From JBIOJM01 sp044450785 (GTDB taxonomy: Bacteria > Planctomycetota > Planctomycetia > Isosphaerales > Isosphaeraceae): a stretch of 64,000 bases of DNA. Shown piece by piece: positions 34,029 to 44,943 of this stretch. The stretch spans positions 1-64,000 of the forward strand of contig JBIOJM010000007.1 in the NCBI GenBank assembly GCA_044450785.1, in the 5' to 3' direction. Below the pieces are notes generated by a model, which saw nothing but the letters and a program-made list of their open reading frames with translations, was not told the DNA's origin and did not search any database. How positions within the stretch are numbered: the stretch's first letter is position 1; every line of letters starts with the position of its first letter. The translations under genes and the position numbers were made by a program.

Positions 34029-34258
34029 AACCAGAGCACCATGTGCTCAGGGTATTCTCCCAGATAGCGGACGGCGATTCGATTAAGTTTCAACTCGATG
34101 GCCTTGTGATAGATCGCGTCGTGGTCCGGGCTGTGAAAGACGACCTTGCCGCGGAGAACCTCGAGCTGATCGTCGACCTCCGGCTCGGCGATCAGGACCC
34201 AGTCCGGCGCGTAGCGGGCCTCGATCTCTTTCATCGTCAACATCTCGTCCATGTCCAT
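34025..34258 (-). CDS. Small protein paired with a retropepsin-like gene
   Basis: A 77-residue protein (MDMDEMLTMKEIEARYAPDW, then VLIAEPEVDDQLEVLRGKVV and a basic AIELKLNRIAVRYLG). I recall the same conserved pair, MLTxxEIEARYxxEWVLI plus a DTGA protease, at many planctomycete and cyanobacterial loci. The function is unknown; the regular coupling suggests a toxin-antitoxin-like or regulatory relation. GAGGAGA lies upstream of the ATG. The protein looks intact, whereas its partner is not. Confidence 0.7.
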   Translation of the reverse strand: MDMDEMLTMKEIEARYAPDWVLIAEPEVDDQLEVLRGKVVFHSPDHDAIYHKAIELKLNRIAVRYLGEYPEHMVLWL

Positions 34259-34357
34259 CTCCTCTTTGCGCTCGTCCCATGTCCATCATCTTCCTCCGTT
34301 GCTAGACTGTCAACGCCGGCCGTGATGTCAGATATTTGCCGGACGATCGGAGCCACC

Positions 34358-36298
34358 ATGCCGGTCCCATACGTCTGGAAACCGTCCGCGGCTGTCATCG
34401 AGCGATCCAACGTCGGCCGGTTCATGAGCCGCCACGGCATCACCGGCTACCGGGACCTGGTCGACCGTTCCACCGGCGACATCGCCTGGTTCTGGAACGC
34501 GGTCATCGAGGATCGTGAGATCGAGTTCTTCCGGCCGTTCGACACGATTCTCGACACAAGCCGGGGGATTGCCTGGTCGCGCTGGTTCGTGGGTGGTGCG
34601 GTGAACCTCGCCCATCATTGCCTCGACCGCCATGCGCGGTCCGTACGTCGCGACCGGACGGCCGTCATCTGGGAGGCGGAGAACGGTGTGGTGCGGCGGC
34701 TTTCATACGGCGAGCTTCATACCGAAACATGCCGGCTTGCGAGCGCGCTCAATCGCCTCGGAATCGGCCGGGGCGATTCGGTCGGACTGTTCCTGCCGAT
34801 GATCCCGGAGGCTGTTGTCGCCTTCCTGGCCTGCGCCAAGATCGGCGCGGTCGCGATCCCGATCTTCTCCGGGTTCGGCGCGGCGGCGGTCGCCGCCCGG
34901 CTCGAGGACGCCGGGGCCAAGGCCCTGATCACGGTCGATGCCAGCTCCCGGCGGGGCCGAGCGATCCCCATGGAGCAGATTGCCGCCGAAGCGGCGAGCG
35001 CCTGTCAGACCCTTCGTCACGTCATCGTCGCCCGCGGCCGGGTCGGAGTGGAGGGCGCCCCGCTTGACGGCGGCTTCCTGGATTGGGACGACCTCGTCGC
35101 GTCCGAGCCCGTCGAGTGCCGCTCCGTGCCGCTGGACCCTGAGAGTCCATTGATGATCGCCTATACCTCTGGGACCACCGGCCGGCCGAAGGGGGCGGTC
35201 CACGTCCACGGCGGGTTTCTGGTCAAGATTGCACAGGAGGTGGCCCACCAGGTCGACATGCACGAGGACGACCGCCTCTGCTGGGTCACGGACCTGGGCT
35301 GGATCATGGGCCCCTGGGAGATCGTGGGCGGCCTGGCCGCGGGAGGGACGATTGTCCTCCTGGAAGGGGCGCCCGACCATCCCGCGCCGGATCGGCTCTG
35401 GTCGCTGGTCGAGCAGCATGGAGTCACGATCCTGGGCGTCTCACCGACCTTGATCCGTGCCCTGATGAGACACGGCCTGGAACCGGTCCGGTCGCACGAC
35501 TTGAGCCGGCTGCGAATCCTCGCCTCGACTGGCGAGCCGTGGGACCCGGAGTCCTGGCGTTGGTTCTTCGAACACGCCGGTCGAGCACGGTGTCCGATCA
35601 TCAACCTCTCGGGAGGGACGGAGATCGGCGCCTGCCTGCTGTCGGCCTTGCCGATCACGCCGCTGAAGCCCTGCTCGCTGGTCGGGCCGGCGCTGGGGAT
35701 GGCCGTCGATGTCTTCGACGCGGCGGGCAAGCCGATCCGGCAGGGCGTGGGCGAGCTGGTTTGTACCAAGCCCTGGCCGGGCATGACGCGCGGGCTCTGG
35801 GGCGACCCGGAGCGCTACCTCGCCACCTACTGGTCCCGCTGGCCGGATACCTGGGTCCATGGAGACTGGGCCTCGATCGACGAGGACGGCGACTGGTTCC
35901 TGCACGGTCGCAGCGACGACACGCTCAACGTGGCGGGGAAGCGGCTGGGGCCGGCGGAGGTCGAATCGATCCTTGCCGAGCACGCCGCGATCGCCGAGTC
36001 GGCGGCGATCGGCGTTCCTGACACCATCAAGGGGGAAGTTATCCTCTGCTTCGCGGTCTTGCGTTCGGGCCACCAGCCCAGCGACGCGCTCCGGAGCGAG
36101 CTCCGTGACCGGGTTTCCCGGGCGCTCGGAAAATCGTTCGCCCCCGAGGAAGTCAGGTTCGTGGCCGAGCTGCCGAAAACCCGCAGCGGCAAGGTCCTTC
36201 GCCGGCTGGTTCGGAACGTGGCCCTCGGCCAGGACCCGGGTGATCTGTCGAGCATCGAAAACCTGGAGGCGCTCGAGGCGATTCGGCGGGCGGAATGA
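34358..36298 (+). CDS. AMP-forming acyl-CoA/acetyl-CoA synthetase
   Basis: ATG 34358 has GGAG upstream and begins MPVPYVWKPSAAVIERSNVG. Adenylate-forming motifs are complete: the P-loop YTSGTTGRPKG, LSGGTEIG, WVHGDWASID and the C-terminal lysine in KTRSGKVLRR. The N-terminal 100 residues match the acetyl-CoA synthetase-like cap (DIAWFWNAVIEDREIEFFRP). It should activate a short carboxylate to the acyl-AMP and then to the acyl-CoA. The exact acid is not readable. The 646-residue length matches Acs-like enzymes. It stands alone between divergent small genes. Confidence 0.9.
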   Translation: MPVPYVWKPSAAVIERSNVGRFMSRHGITGYRDLVDRSTGDIAWFWNAVIEDREIEFFRPFDTILDTSRGIAWSRWFVGGAVNLAHHCLDRHARSVRRDRTAVIWEAENGVVRRLSYGELHTETCRLASALNRLGIGRGDSVGLFLPMIPEAVVAFLACAKIGAVAIPIFSGFGAAAVAARLEDAGAKALITVDASSRRGRAIPMEQIAAEAASACQTLRHVIVARGRVGVEGAPLDGGFLDWDDLVASEPVECRSVPLDPESPLMIAYTSGTTGRPKGAVHVHGGFLVKIAQEVAHQVDMHEDDRLCWVTDLGWIMGPWEIVGGLAAGGTIVLLEGAPDHPAPDRLWSLVEQHGVTILGVSPTLIRALMRHGLEPVRSHDLSRLRILASTGEPWDPESWRWFFEHAGRARCPIINLSGGTEIGACLLSALPITPLKPCSLVGPALGMAVDVFDAAGKPIRQGVGELVCTKPWPGMTRGLWGDPERYLATYWSRWPDTWVHGDWASIDEDGDWFLHGRSDDTLNVAGKRLGPAEVESILAEHAAIAESAAIGVPDTIKGEVILCFAVLRSGHQPSDALRSELRDRVSRALGKSFAPEEVRFVAELPKTRSGKVLRRLVRNVALGQDPGDLSSIENLEALEAIRRAE

Positions 36299-36445
36299 CC
36301 TGTGCGGGGTGCGGGGGCGGTTTGAGGAGGCGTCAATGTCCCGGCGCGGGCGGAGCGCACACAAACACGTTTAGAAGAGACCTGTTCTGCGTTTTCGCTA
36401 GCCGCCTTCAGCAAGTTGCCGGTACACGAGACGTGGAACTTGCTG

Positions 36446-36718
36446 ATGAACTCATTGGGAGTTCAAAGCGACAGTAAACAGGTCAGCCGGGTTCAGGGAA
36501 CGCCAGTCCTCTCGGGAGTGGTGCAAAGTCGGGGTGTGCAAGCATATCCCGAATTGCTGCTTCTCTTGGATCAGCCGGCGCGGGGGCTGGCTCATCTGTT
36601 TCCCATGGCGATGGGAGACCAGGTGCTGGTGACAATTGAGTATGGTGTCCTCGGAACTCGCCTCCTGCACGCCTACGGGAAACTGATACATCCCCAGAGT
36701 GTCAGTAACAATCTCTGA
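36446..36718 (+). CDS. Short open frame of uncertain coding status
   Basis: From ATG 36446, 90 residues read MNSLGVQSDSKQVSRVQGTP and then YPELLLLLDQPARGLAHLFP, MAMGDQVLVTIEYGVLG. The second half has amphipathic, protein-like character, but I recognise no family and there is no strong ribosome site. It occupies the middle of the 36299-36886 gap, in which I see no other gene. Confidence 0.25.
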   Translation: MNSLGVQSDSKQVSRVQGTPVLSGVVQSRGVQAYPELLLLLDQPARGLAHLFPMAMGDQVLVTIEYGVLGTRLLHAYGKLIHPQSVSNNL

Positions 36719-36886
36719 GTGGGACCGAGCAGAAGATCACGCAACGCAAACTAATCGCGTCCGTGTTTCCGTCCCCTGAACCCGGAGATCAAGATGCGAG
36801 CCCTTCGGCACCGGGGTATGGTTCGGCCGCCGAGAGCGCGTTACCCTGTGGGCACGTGAACCGCAGCAATCCGCAGGAGTGACGCC

Positions 36887-39313
36887 ATCAACTGTCAGAA
36901 CACCAGGCTCCTCCTTTTGACCCTGGCCCTCGGGCCGGTCGCCTCGTGGCCTGCCGACGCGGCTCCGCCGCCCTCCGACGGAGCGGTGGCGAAGGCCGTC
37001 ATCACTCCGAAGGCCGCCGGCGAAAATCTGCTGAAGGCGGACGCCTGGCGCGCGCTTGAGAGAGGGTTCCGGCGCGACGGCGGCACATTCGTCTGCGACA
37101 ACGGCGCCGACACGAAGGCCCGCCGTGGCGCCTCTCAAACCGTGGTGCTCCACCAGAAGCGACCGGCGCCGATCGTCGCCACGGCCTGGAGCCGGGCTGA
37201 AAGGGTGACCGGCTCGGCCAACGCCGAATACGCGCTCTACCTCGACCTTGCATACGCCGACGGCTCGTCACTCTGGGGTCAGGTCGCGTCGTTCAAGACA
37301 GGTGACCACGATTGGCAGCAAGGCCGGGTCGTGGTCGTGCCCGAGCGGCCGGTGCGGAGTGTGACCGTCAACCTGCTGCTCCGCCATCACGGGGGCAAGG
37401 CCATTTTTCGCGATGCCGAATTGCGCACGGTGACCGCACCCGATGGCGGGACGGTGTTCGATGGCGTGCCGGTCGTGCGTCAAGGCAAGGGTGGGCAGGG
37501 GTTCCAGGTCCGCGATGTGGCCGCAGGGGGCGACTTCGTGCGGATCGAACGCTCGGCGCTCGGGCTGGAGCTAAAGACCGCGAAGTCCACCGCCCCCAGT
37601 GCGATTTTCTTCGAAGCGACGCTCCGCGACACGACCGGCAAGGACCGCGCCCTGACACTGGTATTCGCCGTGCCCGTCGCGGCGCAAGGCCTGCGCTGGC
37701 TCGACGACCCGAGGCGAGTGACGGCAGTCGAGCCGGGGCGCGAGTACGTGAACGCCACGCGGTTCCATGCCGGTTCGAGCGGCCGACTCTCCAGGTACCC
37801 GCTCGGGGCGGTGGCCGCGAGCCAGCCCGGGTCCGGGGTCGGACTCGGGATCGACATGGCGCGTCCCGCGTTCTACCGCATCGGATACAACGCGGGCACC
37901 GGCGAGCTCTACGTCGCGTATGACCTCGCCCTGACGCCCGAGAGTCCCTCGGCCCGGGTGCGATTCGCGCAGTTCCGGTTCGACCCCGACGCGGGCTTCC
38001 GCGCGGCCCTCAACGCGTACTACTCGCTCTTCCCCGAGGCCTTCCGGGTGCGCGTCGCCGACCAGGGCCAGTGGATGCCCTTCGCAAGGATTAGCGCCAT
38101 CAAGGGCTGGAAGGACTTCGGGTTCAAGTTCAAGGAGGGGAACGACGAGACCGCTTGGGACGACGCCCACGGAATCATCACGTTTCGTTACACCGAGCCC
38201 TTGACGTGGTGGATGTCCATGAGACGCGACACTCCGCGCACCGTGGAGGCGGCCGTCGCCGAGGCCCGTCGCCTGGCCAACCAGGGGCGCCCGCAGGCGA
38301 AGGCCCTCTTCACCAGCGGCTACCACGACGCCGACGGCCAGTTCGCCCTTCGCTTCCTCGACACGCCTTGGAATAACGGAGCCGTCTGGAGCATGAACTC
38401 CATGCCCGGCATCAAGGGCGATGTGAGCGACTTTTCCATGAAGTGGAACCCGCGGCTCCGTGACCGGCTCTACGGCTCGAATCGCAAGGGAGACCTCGAC
38501 GGCGAGTATGTCGACTCGAGCGAGGGTTACGTGACCGACGAGCTCGACTTCCGCCGCGATCATTTCGCCGCCGCTACGACCCCTCTGGTCTTCTCGCCCG
38601 ACAATCACAAGCCGGCTCTCTTCCGCGGCCTGATCGCCTTCGAGTACGTCCGGGGGATCGAGACGGATGTTCACAAAATGGGCAAGCTGATGATGGCCAA
38701 CGCCACTCCCGACCGTCTTTGCTGGCTTGCGCCCATGCTCGATGTGATGGGCACCGAGACCGACTGGAACCCGCAGAACCGCTGGCGGCCGATGTCCGAC
38801 TCCGAGTTGCTGTACCGTCGCGCCCTCTGCAAGGGGAAGCCGTTCTGCTTCCTGATGAACACGGCCTTCGAGAACTTTTCTCAGGAGCACGTGGAGAAAT
38901 ACATGAAGCGGGCCCTGGCATACGGCATGTTCCCGGGCTTCTTCAGCCACAATGCGTCGGAGGGGCACTATTTCACCCGTCCCGAGCTCTATGACCGCGA
39001 CCGCCCGCTGTTCAAAAAATATGTTCCGATCTGCAAGGTTGTGGCTGAGGCTGGCTGGGAGCCGATCACTCGGGCCTCGTCGAGCGACGAGCGGGTTCAC
39101 ATCGAGCGGTTCGGCCGAGTTGAGAACGGCCCGCTCTACCTGACCGTGTTCAATGACAGCAACGCCCCGCGCACGGCGGAGATCTCGCTCGATTGTCCGG
39201 CTCCGGAATCGAGCAAGGACCTGGTTAGCGGCCGGACCGTGCTCCGGCAGGATCGGTCGATCCGGCTCACCCTTCCTGGCGAGGACGTGGCGGTGATCGA
39301 GCTAAGGCGATGA
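36887..39313 (+). CDS. Large secreted protein, probable glycosidase-like barrel, with a likely ATC start
   Basis: The frame opens at 36860. A strong AGGAG (36875-36879) is followed, 7 nt later, by ATC AAC TGT and a good signal peptide (NTRLLLLTLALGPVASWPADA). No ATG, GTG or TTG occupies that place; the first standard-type start is TTG 36917, which cuts the signal in half. The 808-residue product has beta-rich N-terminal halves and a region from about 410 resembling a TIM-barrel glycosidase (DLDGEYVDSSEGYVTDELDFR, FSPDNHKPALFRG, GMFPGFFSHNASEGHYF) with conserved acidic residues. The family is not known to me. The C-terminal 70 residues form a sandwich. Confidence 0.75.
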   Translation: MNCQNTRLLLLTLALGPVASWPADAAPPPSDGAVAKAVITPKAAGENLLKADAWRALERGFRRDGGTFVCDNGADTKARRGASQTVVLHQKRPAPIVATAWSRAERVTGSANAEYALYLDLAYADGSSLWGQVASFKTGDHDWQQGRVVVVPERPVRSVTVNLLLRHHGGKAIFRDAELRTVTAPDGGTVFDGVPVVRQGKGGQGFQVRDVAAGGDFVRIERSALGLELKTAKSTAPSAIFFEATLRDTTGKDRALTLVFAVPVAAQGLRWLDDPRRVTAVEPGREYVNATRFHAGSSGRLSRYPLGAVAASQPGSGVGLGIDMARPAFYRIGYNAGTGELYVAYDLALTPESPSARVRFAQFRFDPDAGFRAALNAYYSLFPEAFRVRVADQGQWMPFARISAIKGWKDFGFKFKEGNDETAWDDAHGIITFRYTEPLTWWMSMRRDTPRTVEAAVAEARRLANQGRPQAKALFTSGYHDADGQFALRFLDTPWNNGAVWSMNSMPGIKGDVSDFSMKWNPRLRDRLYGSNRKGDLDGEYVDSSEGYVTDELDFRRDHFAAATTPLVFSPDNHKPALFRGLIAFEYVRGIETDVHKMGKLMMANATPDRLCWLAPMLDVMGTETDWNPQNRWRPMSDSELLYRRALCKGKPFCFLMNTAFENFSQEHVEKYMKRALAYGMFPGFFSHNASEGHYFTRPELYDRDRPLFKKYVPICKVVAEAGWEPITRASSSDERVHIERFGRVENGPLYLTVFNDSNAPRTAEISLDCPAPESSKDLVSGRTVLRQDRSIRLTLPGEDVAVIELRR

Positions 39314-39727
39314 GTACGATGGGGTGGACAAATTCAACGACAGGACGTCAGGACATGCCGCGTATCAGTCATTCCGCCCGGTGTGCCGAGGGTTTGCGAT
39401 CGGCAGAGCATTGTCGTGTCAGCACGATACCGGATGATCGTTGAGCCCGTAAGACTGCTGCGTGCCCACACCCGTACCGGCCGATCACTGGGAGAGTAAG
39501 CGTTTCCGGCAACTCGAAGAGATCGCCCGCATTCTCTCCGGTTTGATCACCGGCCTCGAGAATCGAACCACATAACGGCACATTGATTCGGGACGGTGGA
39601 ACCGGAAGCAGCGACGCCCATCACTGTTTTTGCTTGCGGCGATCGGCCCGCTAGCGGACAATAAATCCACGAGTGCCCGTTGATTGGTGTTGGAACGATC
39701 GCAAGTCGGTGAGGGCGGAGAGATTCC
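39314..39727. other. Intergenic region without a supportable gene
   Basis: No frame on either strand shows a family feature. A short stretch (39460-39580) reads FRQLEEIARILSGLITGLENR in one frame and might be the end of a lost helical-bundle protein. GC content falls after 39600, where the promoter of the cytochrome locus may lie. Confidence 0.4.
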
Positions 39728-41305
39728 ATGGCCGGGTGGCGCGTGTGGGTCGGGTTGTGGGCTGGCGCCCTATTGACGCTGCTTGACGCGGCGGCCGTCG
39801 TGGCGTCGCCGCCAAGCATCGAGCAGACGGCCGACGCCAAACTTTTCGACGATCAGCTCCGGCCGCTGCTGGCCCGCCATTGCGTCGCTTGTCATGGCGG
39901 AGCCAAGCCCAAGGGGAAGTTCCGGCTGGACAACTTGACGACCGACTTTGCCGATGCCGCCACCCGCGCACACTGGACCGCGGTGATCGAGCGACTCAAG
40001 GCGGGTGAAATGCCTCCCAAGGGAAAGCCGCGTCCTCCGGTGCGGGACGTTCAAGCCCTGACGGGCTGGCTTGCTCCTCGTGTGGCCGCCGCCGATGCCG
40101 CCGCGCGGGCCGCTCAGGGGAGAGTGGTCCTCCGCCGGCTCAATCGGGTCGAGTACGAGAATACCGTGCGCGATCTGCTGGGCATCAACGTCAACCTGAA
40201 AGAGCAGTTGCCCGCGGATGGCTCAGCCGACGGTTTTGACAATGCCGGCGCGGCCAATCACACGTCGTCCTTCTTGATGTTATGAGTTCGTGCGGTACAT
40301 GGAGCCACGAACGACGATCACGATGCTCCCCTACGGGTTCGTGAACTCGAACACCGTGCACAAGGTCGGTGCCGAGAAATGGGACGGGCCCGGGTTGGCG
40401 GTCCAGTACATCGACGTCGAAGGGCCGCTCAATCCGACATGGCCGCCGGAGAGCCATCGCCGCATTTTCGGTGACTTGCCGCAAAAGACGTTCCGGGATA
40501 ACAACTTCGGGGACCGGGCGGAGGTTGTCTCGGATCGGCCGCTGGTCGATGCCGAGCGGATCCTCAAGGCCTTCACGCGCCGGGCGTTTCGCCGGACCGT
40601 GACCGCTCTCGACGTCGCGCCGTTTGTGGCCATCGTCAAGGCCAAACTGGCGGAGGGTTATCCGTTCGAGCCGGCGATGCGGGCTGCCTTGAAGGGCGTG
40701 CTGATCTCGCCCGAGTTCCTGTTCCTCCGCGAGCGCCCGGGGAAGCTCGACGACTTTGCCCTCGCGTGCCGGTTGTCTTACTTTCTCTGGAGCACGATGC
40801 CCGACGACGTGCTCTTCACGCTCGCCGAAGGACAGAAGCTAAGCCGGCCAGACGTGCTCACGCAGCAGGTCGAGCGATTGCTCGCAAGCCCCAAGGCGAC
40901 GGCCTTCACCGAGAATTTTGCCGGCCAGTGGCTGGCGCTGCGCGAGATCGACGCGACGGAGCCAAGCCACATCTTGTACCCCGAATTCGACCACTTGCTG
41001 AAAGTGTCGATGATCCGCGAGACCGAGTTGTTTTTCACGGCAAGAGAGTGGACCCCGCCGACGTCACGGCCGACGGCGAGCGGTTCGAGAACATCGACCA
41101 GCTCAAGCAGGTCCTCTTACGGGACAAGCCACGACTTGCGCGGGCCTTGACCACGAAGCTGATCACGTACTCCACGGGCCGGGCGCCTCAGGCATCCGAC
41201 CGGGAGGCGGTGGAGGCGATCGTCGCGAAGATCGGCGCGAAGGATTATGGATTGCGGTCGCTGATCCATGAAATTGTGCGGAGTGAGCTATTCCTCAACA
41301 AGTGA
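39728..41305 (+). pseudogene. DUF1587/DUF1592/DUF1588/DUF1585 planctomycete cytochrome, with two deletions
   Basis: The first part (signal peptide, haem motif CVACHGG, DUF1587 ending NRVEYENTVRDLLGINVNLK) stops at 40283 after HTSSFLML. Homology resumes from about 40305 (EPRTTITMLPYGFVN, WPPESHRRIFGDLPQ, DUF1592/1595) after a loss of roughly 100 residues. A second junction near 41036-41050 deletes about 190 residues, including the usual second haem region. The frame then shifts to the one encoding RVDPADVTADGERFENIDQL and the DUF1585 end LIHEIVRSELFLNK. The gene would need both deletions repaired to be functional. Its DUF1552 partner downstream is intact. Confidence 0.85.
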
Positions 41306-41382
41306 AATCCGAGCCGGCATTCCCGAGCCGTCGGTGCGTCAATATCAACTGATCCACGGTTCCTACCACGAGAGACTTGCCG

Positions 41383-42651
<1,269 letters not shown>

Positions 42652-42677
42652 CTGTCGTGCGCGCTCGCCTTTGACGC

Positions 42678-44600
42678 CTACCGTTTCGCGAGCCGGTTCC
42701 GCAGATTTCCCGCATGCCGCTGAAGTGCGACCAAGCTCACCGCCTGCACACGAGAGATTTCGACCAGTCCCTCGTCGTCAAAAACCGCTCCGGATTGGTC
42801 AACCAATGTAGCCATCGGCACAAGCAGCTCAATTGCGAACGCGTTTGCTCGCATTTCAATCAGCCGGTCACTATCCGCCGCCGCTCCGCCCTCAAAACGG
42901 GCCAGGCTGCGTAATCCGGCTCGATCGAACAGAAGATGACACAATTCGTGAGCAAGCGTAACTCTGCGCCCGCTCACGCCACTGGCATCAACACAGGAGA
43001 AATTCAAGAGTATCAACGGCACATAGGCTGGAGTCCCGATGCATACACCGAGAATGTTGGTGTCGGGCAATTCGATGTCATGGGTTTCGACCCCCAAATC
43101 CACGACTTCGTTCTCAATGTCGATGTATTCTGATGGACTCTTCCCCAATCTCTCTCGAACCAGCTTGGCCAGTTGATACCCGGATTCCCAAGGTTCGCGG
43201 ATGTCAATGGGGGAACTCAAGCCCTTCGCGACCTCGCGGAGTCGGTGGAAGCTCTTTAGATCACTTGGCTTCAACATCTTCAAGATGGAGTCGTAATCGT
43301 CGATGGAGATCGAACTTCCTCGGCTGGTTCTGAGAAGACCTAAAATCGGATGCCGCGAAGTGCCGGACAATGCAACGTCTTCAGCATCCTCGCGGCTGAA
43401 GCCTTGACGAGCAAGCCATCCCTCGCTGACTCCCTCTTTGTACTGCGCGAGCGCACGACACCCGGCTGCGGAATCGCTCGATACCGCTGCCATTGCCCGC
43501 TGTCGGTCGGTATCCCGAAGACTCATTGATTTCAGCCGATCGATGACCAGCCGGCGGAGTGCTGGGATGGCAATGGGTAGTTGGAGGGCTTCTTCCCCAT
43601 ACGGGCCGTTATAAAACCGCAAAGGGGTCGGGGATGCATCCCATGACACAACAAGGTTATCTGTCTGACGCTCAAGGAAGACATTTGGGAGTTCGGGGTC
43701 TGCCGCCCTGAATGCGTGCCTCGACCACCAAGACAGGATCTCGCCGTCCTTTTGCGGAGCTTGAGCAAGCTCGGCCGACGCATAGGCCCGGCTTGCAGCC
43801 ACACCGTAACCGCGAAGCAGGTCAGGCCGACAATCATTGCCGTAAGCGACGACTGGCCACTGGGCCACCACCCACGAGCAAAGATGATCTAGACTGTCAA
43901 GCGGCAAGTGGTCGCTGCCAGTACGATCACCTCTCGCGCGCCAAGACGTTAGTGACTTCCCGCGGGAGAAAAACGCCCACCGATCTTTCTTCACCACGAT
44001 CCCGAACGCACGATCATCAGATAACCAATACTCCTGCGCCTCAGACCTCGCAGGAGCAATCTCCTGAACGCGGACGTTGGCGCGCTTTCCGACAGCAGAT
44101 CGCACCTCATCGAGTGTCACTTCGTCGAGAAGCCAGCCTTTGAGAATGGACAATACATTAGCAATCTGCTCCTGATTGGGGTGCAACGGCTCACGAAAGG
44201 TGACCGCCGGGAGCGGAAGATCGTCGTTCGTCCACCAAAGCGCAACCTCGACTCCGTCGTTTGTTGCTTCGGTCGCTGACACAAACCGCCGCTTGATCGT
44301 GACGAACCGGCCGCTTGCCGTGGTCTCGGTCCGCACACTACCCATCTCGTGTCCGATAAACGGCGGAAGCTGAACCCGCTGCTCTTTGGCAGCTTCAGCA
44401 ATTGAACGGAGCCATGATGGTTGCCTTTTCTCAGTGATCGATCGGTGGTCCAACTGGTGTAACCCGTCTGGGTCATCCCACAGATGTGGGCGTGCCTCTG
44501 TGGCTCGCCGGTCAGGTCTGGGCGGGGAGGATATACCTCTCCATTGGCCGCCACATCCTCGACCTCTCGAGACTCTTTCGGCACTCCCCGATATAGCCAT
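42678..44600 (-). CDS. Large protein with C-terminal ImmA/IrrE metallopeptidase domain
   Basis: The C-terminal 180 residues are an ImmA/IrrE (COG2856) zinc peptidase: HELCH at H551-H555 in RRVTLAHELCHLLFDRAG and the downstream glutamate of EMRANAFAIELLVP. The preceding 450 residues form one or more unknown domains (AFGIVVKKDRWAFFSRG, LPIAIPALRRLVIDRLKSM). Family members cleave repressors or other regulators, often for mobile elements, toxin-antitoxin pairs or stress response. The true N-terminus is unclear, because residues 1-53 from ATG 44600 are an off-frame reading of the sequence that encodes an ART-like domain on the other frame. A frameshift near 44440 probably split one gene. Confidence 0.7.
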   Translation of the reverse strand: MAISGSAERVSRGRGCGGQWRGISSPPRPDRRATEARPHLWDDPDGLHQLDHRSITEKRQPSWLRSIAEAAKEQRVQLPPFIGHEMGSVRTETTASGRFVTIKRRFVSATEATNDGVEVALWWTNDDLPLPAVTFREPLHPNQEQIANVLSILKGWLLDEVTLDEVRSAVGKRANVRVQEIAPARSEAQEYWLSDDRAFGIVVKKDRWAFFSRGKSLTSWRARGDRTGSDHLPLDSLDHLCSWVVAQWPVVAYGNDCRPDLLRGYGVAASRAYASAELAQAPQKDGEILSWWSRHAFRAADPELPNVFLERQTDNLVVSWDASPTPLRFYNGPYGEEALQLPIAIPALRRLVIDRLKSMSLRDTDRQRAMAAVSSDSAAGCRALAQYKEGVSEGWLARQGFSREDAEDVALSGTSRHPILGLLRTSRGSSISIDDYDSILKMLKPSDLKSFHRLREVAKGLSSPIDIREPWESGYQLAKLVRERLGKSPSEYIDIENEVVDLGVETHDIELPDTNILGVCIGTPAYVPLILLNFSCVDASGVSGRRVTLAHELCHLLFDRAGLRSLARFEGGAAADSDRLIEMRANAFAIELLVPMATLVDQSGAVFDDEGLVEISRVQAVSLVALQRHAGNLRNRLAKR

Positions 44601-44626
44601 GTATAGTCGTCAAGCGAGTCACACAA
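44440..44626 (-). pseudogene. ADP-ribosyltransferase-like N-terminal domain, frameshifted
   Basis: From a TTG at 44626 the reading is CDSLDDYTWLYRGVPKESRE, then an acidic/proline segment, AHICGMTQTGYTSWTTDRS. YRGVP and TSWTTD are the order and spacing of the first two ART motifs (R and STS-like) in bacterial ADP-ribosyltransferase toxins. The last motif, with the Glu, is not found in this frame, and the frame then dissolves, while the ImmA/IrrE frame continues as SITEKRQPSWLRSIAEAAKE. I infer one ancestral ART-ImmA/IrrE gene. Confidence in the ART call is moderate, since only about 60 residues remain. Confidence 0.4.
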
Positions 44627-44628
44627 GG

Positions 44629-44943
44629 GGCCCTCGCTCAGCGTGCAAGTGCAGACTGGTTCCTTTTAACATCTTGTCCGAAGGGCATCTGGGGCGTCAA
44701 GCTACTCGCGAACAGAGTTCGACGATCAGATGGTGCCGCGACTGTGGCCGCTCGATCGCGGCCTCTCCCAGCAGGACGACTCTGCCCCGACCCAGCGTGA
44801 ACGCTAGCCCCTGGGCACGTCCGGCGGCGGGTCCATTGCGGCCCGGGACGGCGGTGACCACCTGTGCCTGGTCCGCTAGAATGGAAACCAGTGATCGGAC
44901 TCGTTAATCAATGTCGAACCCTGAGCGGGCCGGAGTCATCACG
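44629..44943. other. Intergenic region between divergent genes
   Basis: No gene is supportable on either strand. It must hold the promoters of the ART/ImmA locus (-) and of the 44944 gene (+), but I do not see clear -35/-10 boxes. Confidence 0.4.
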
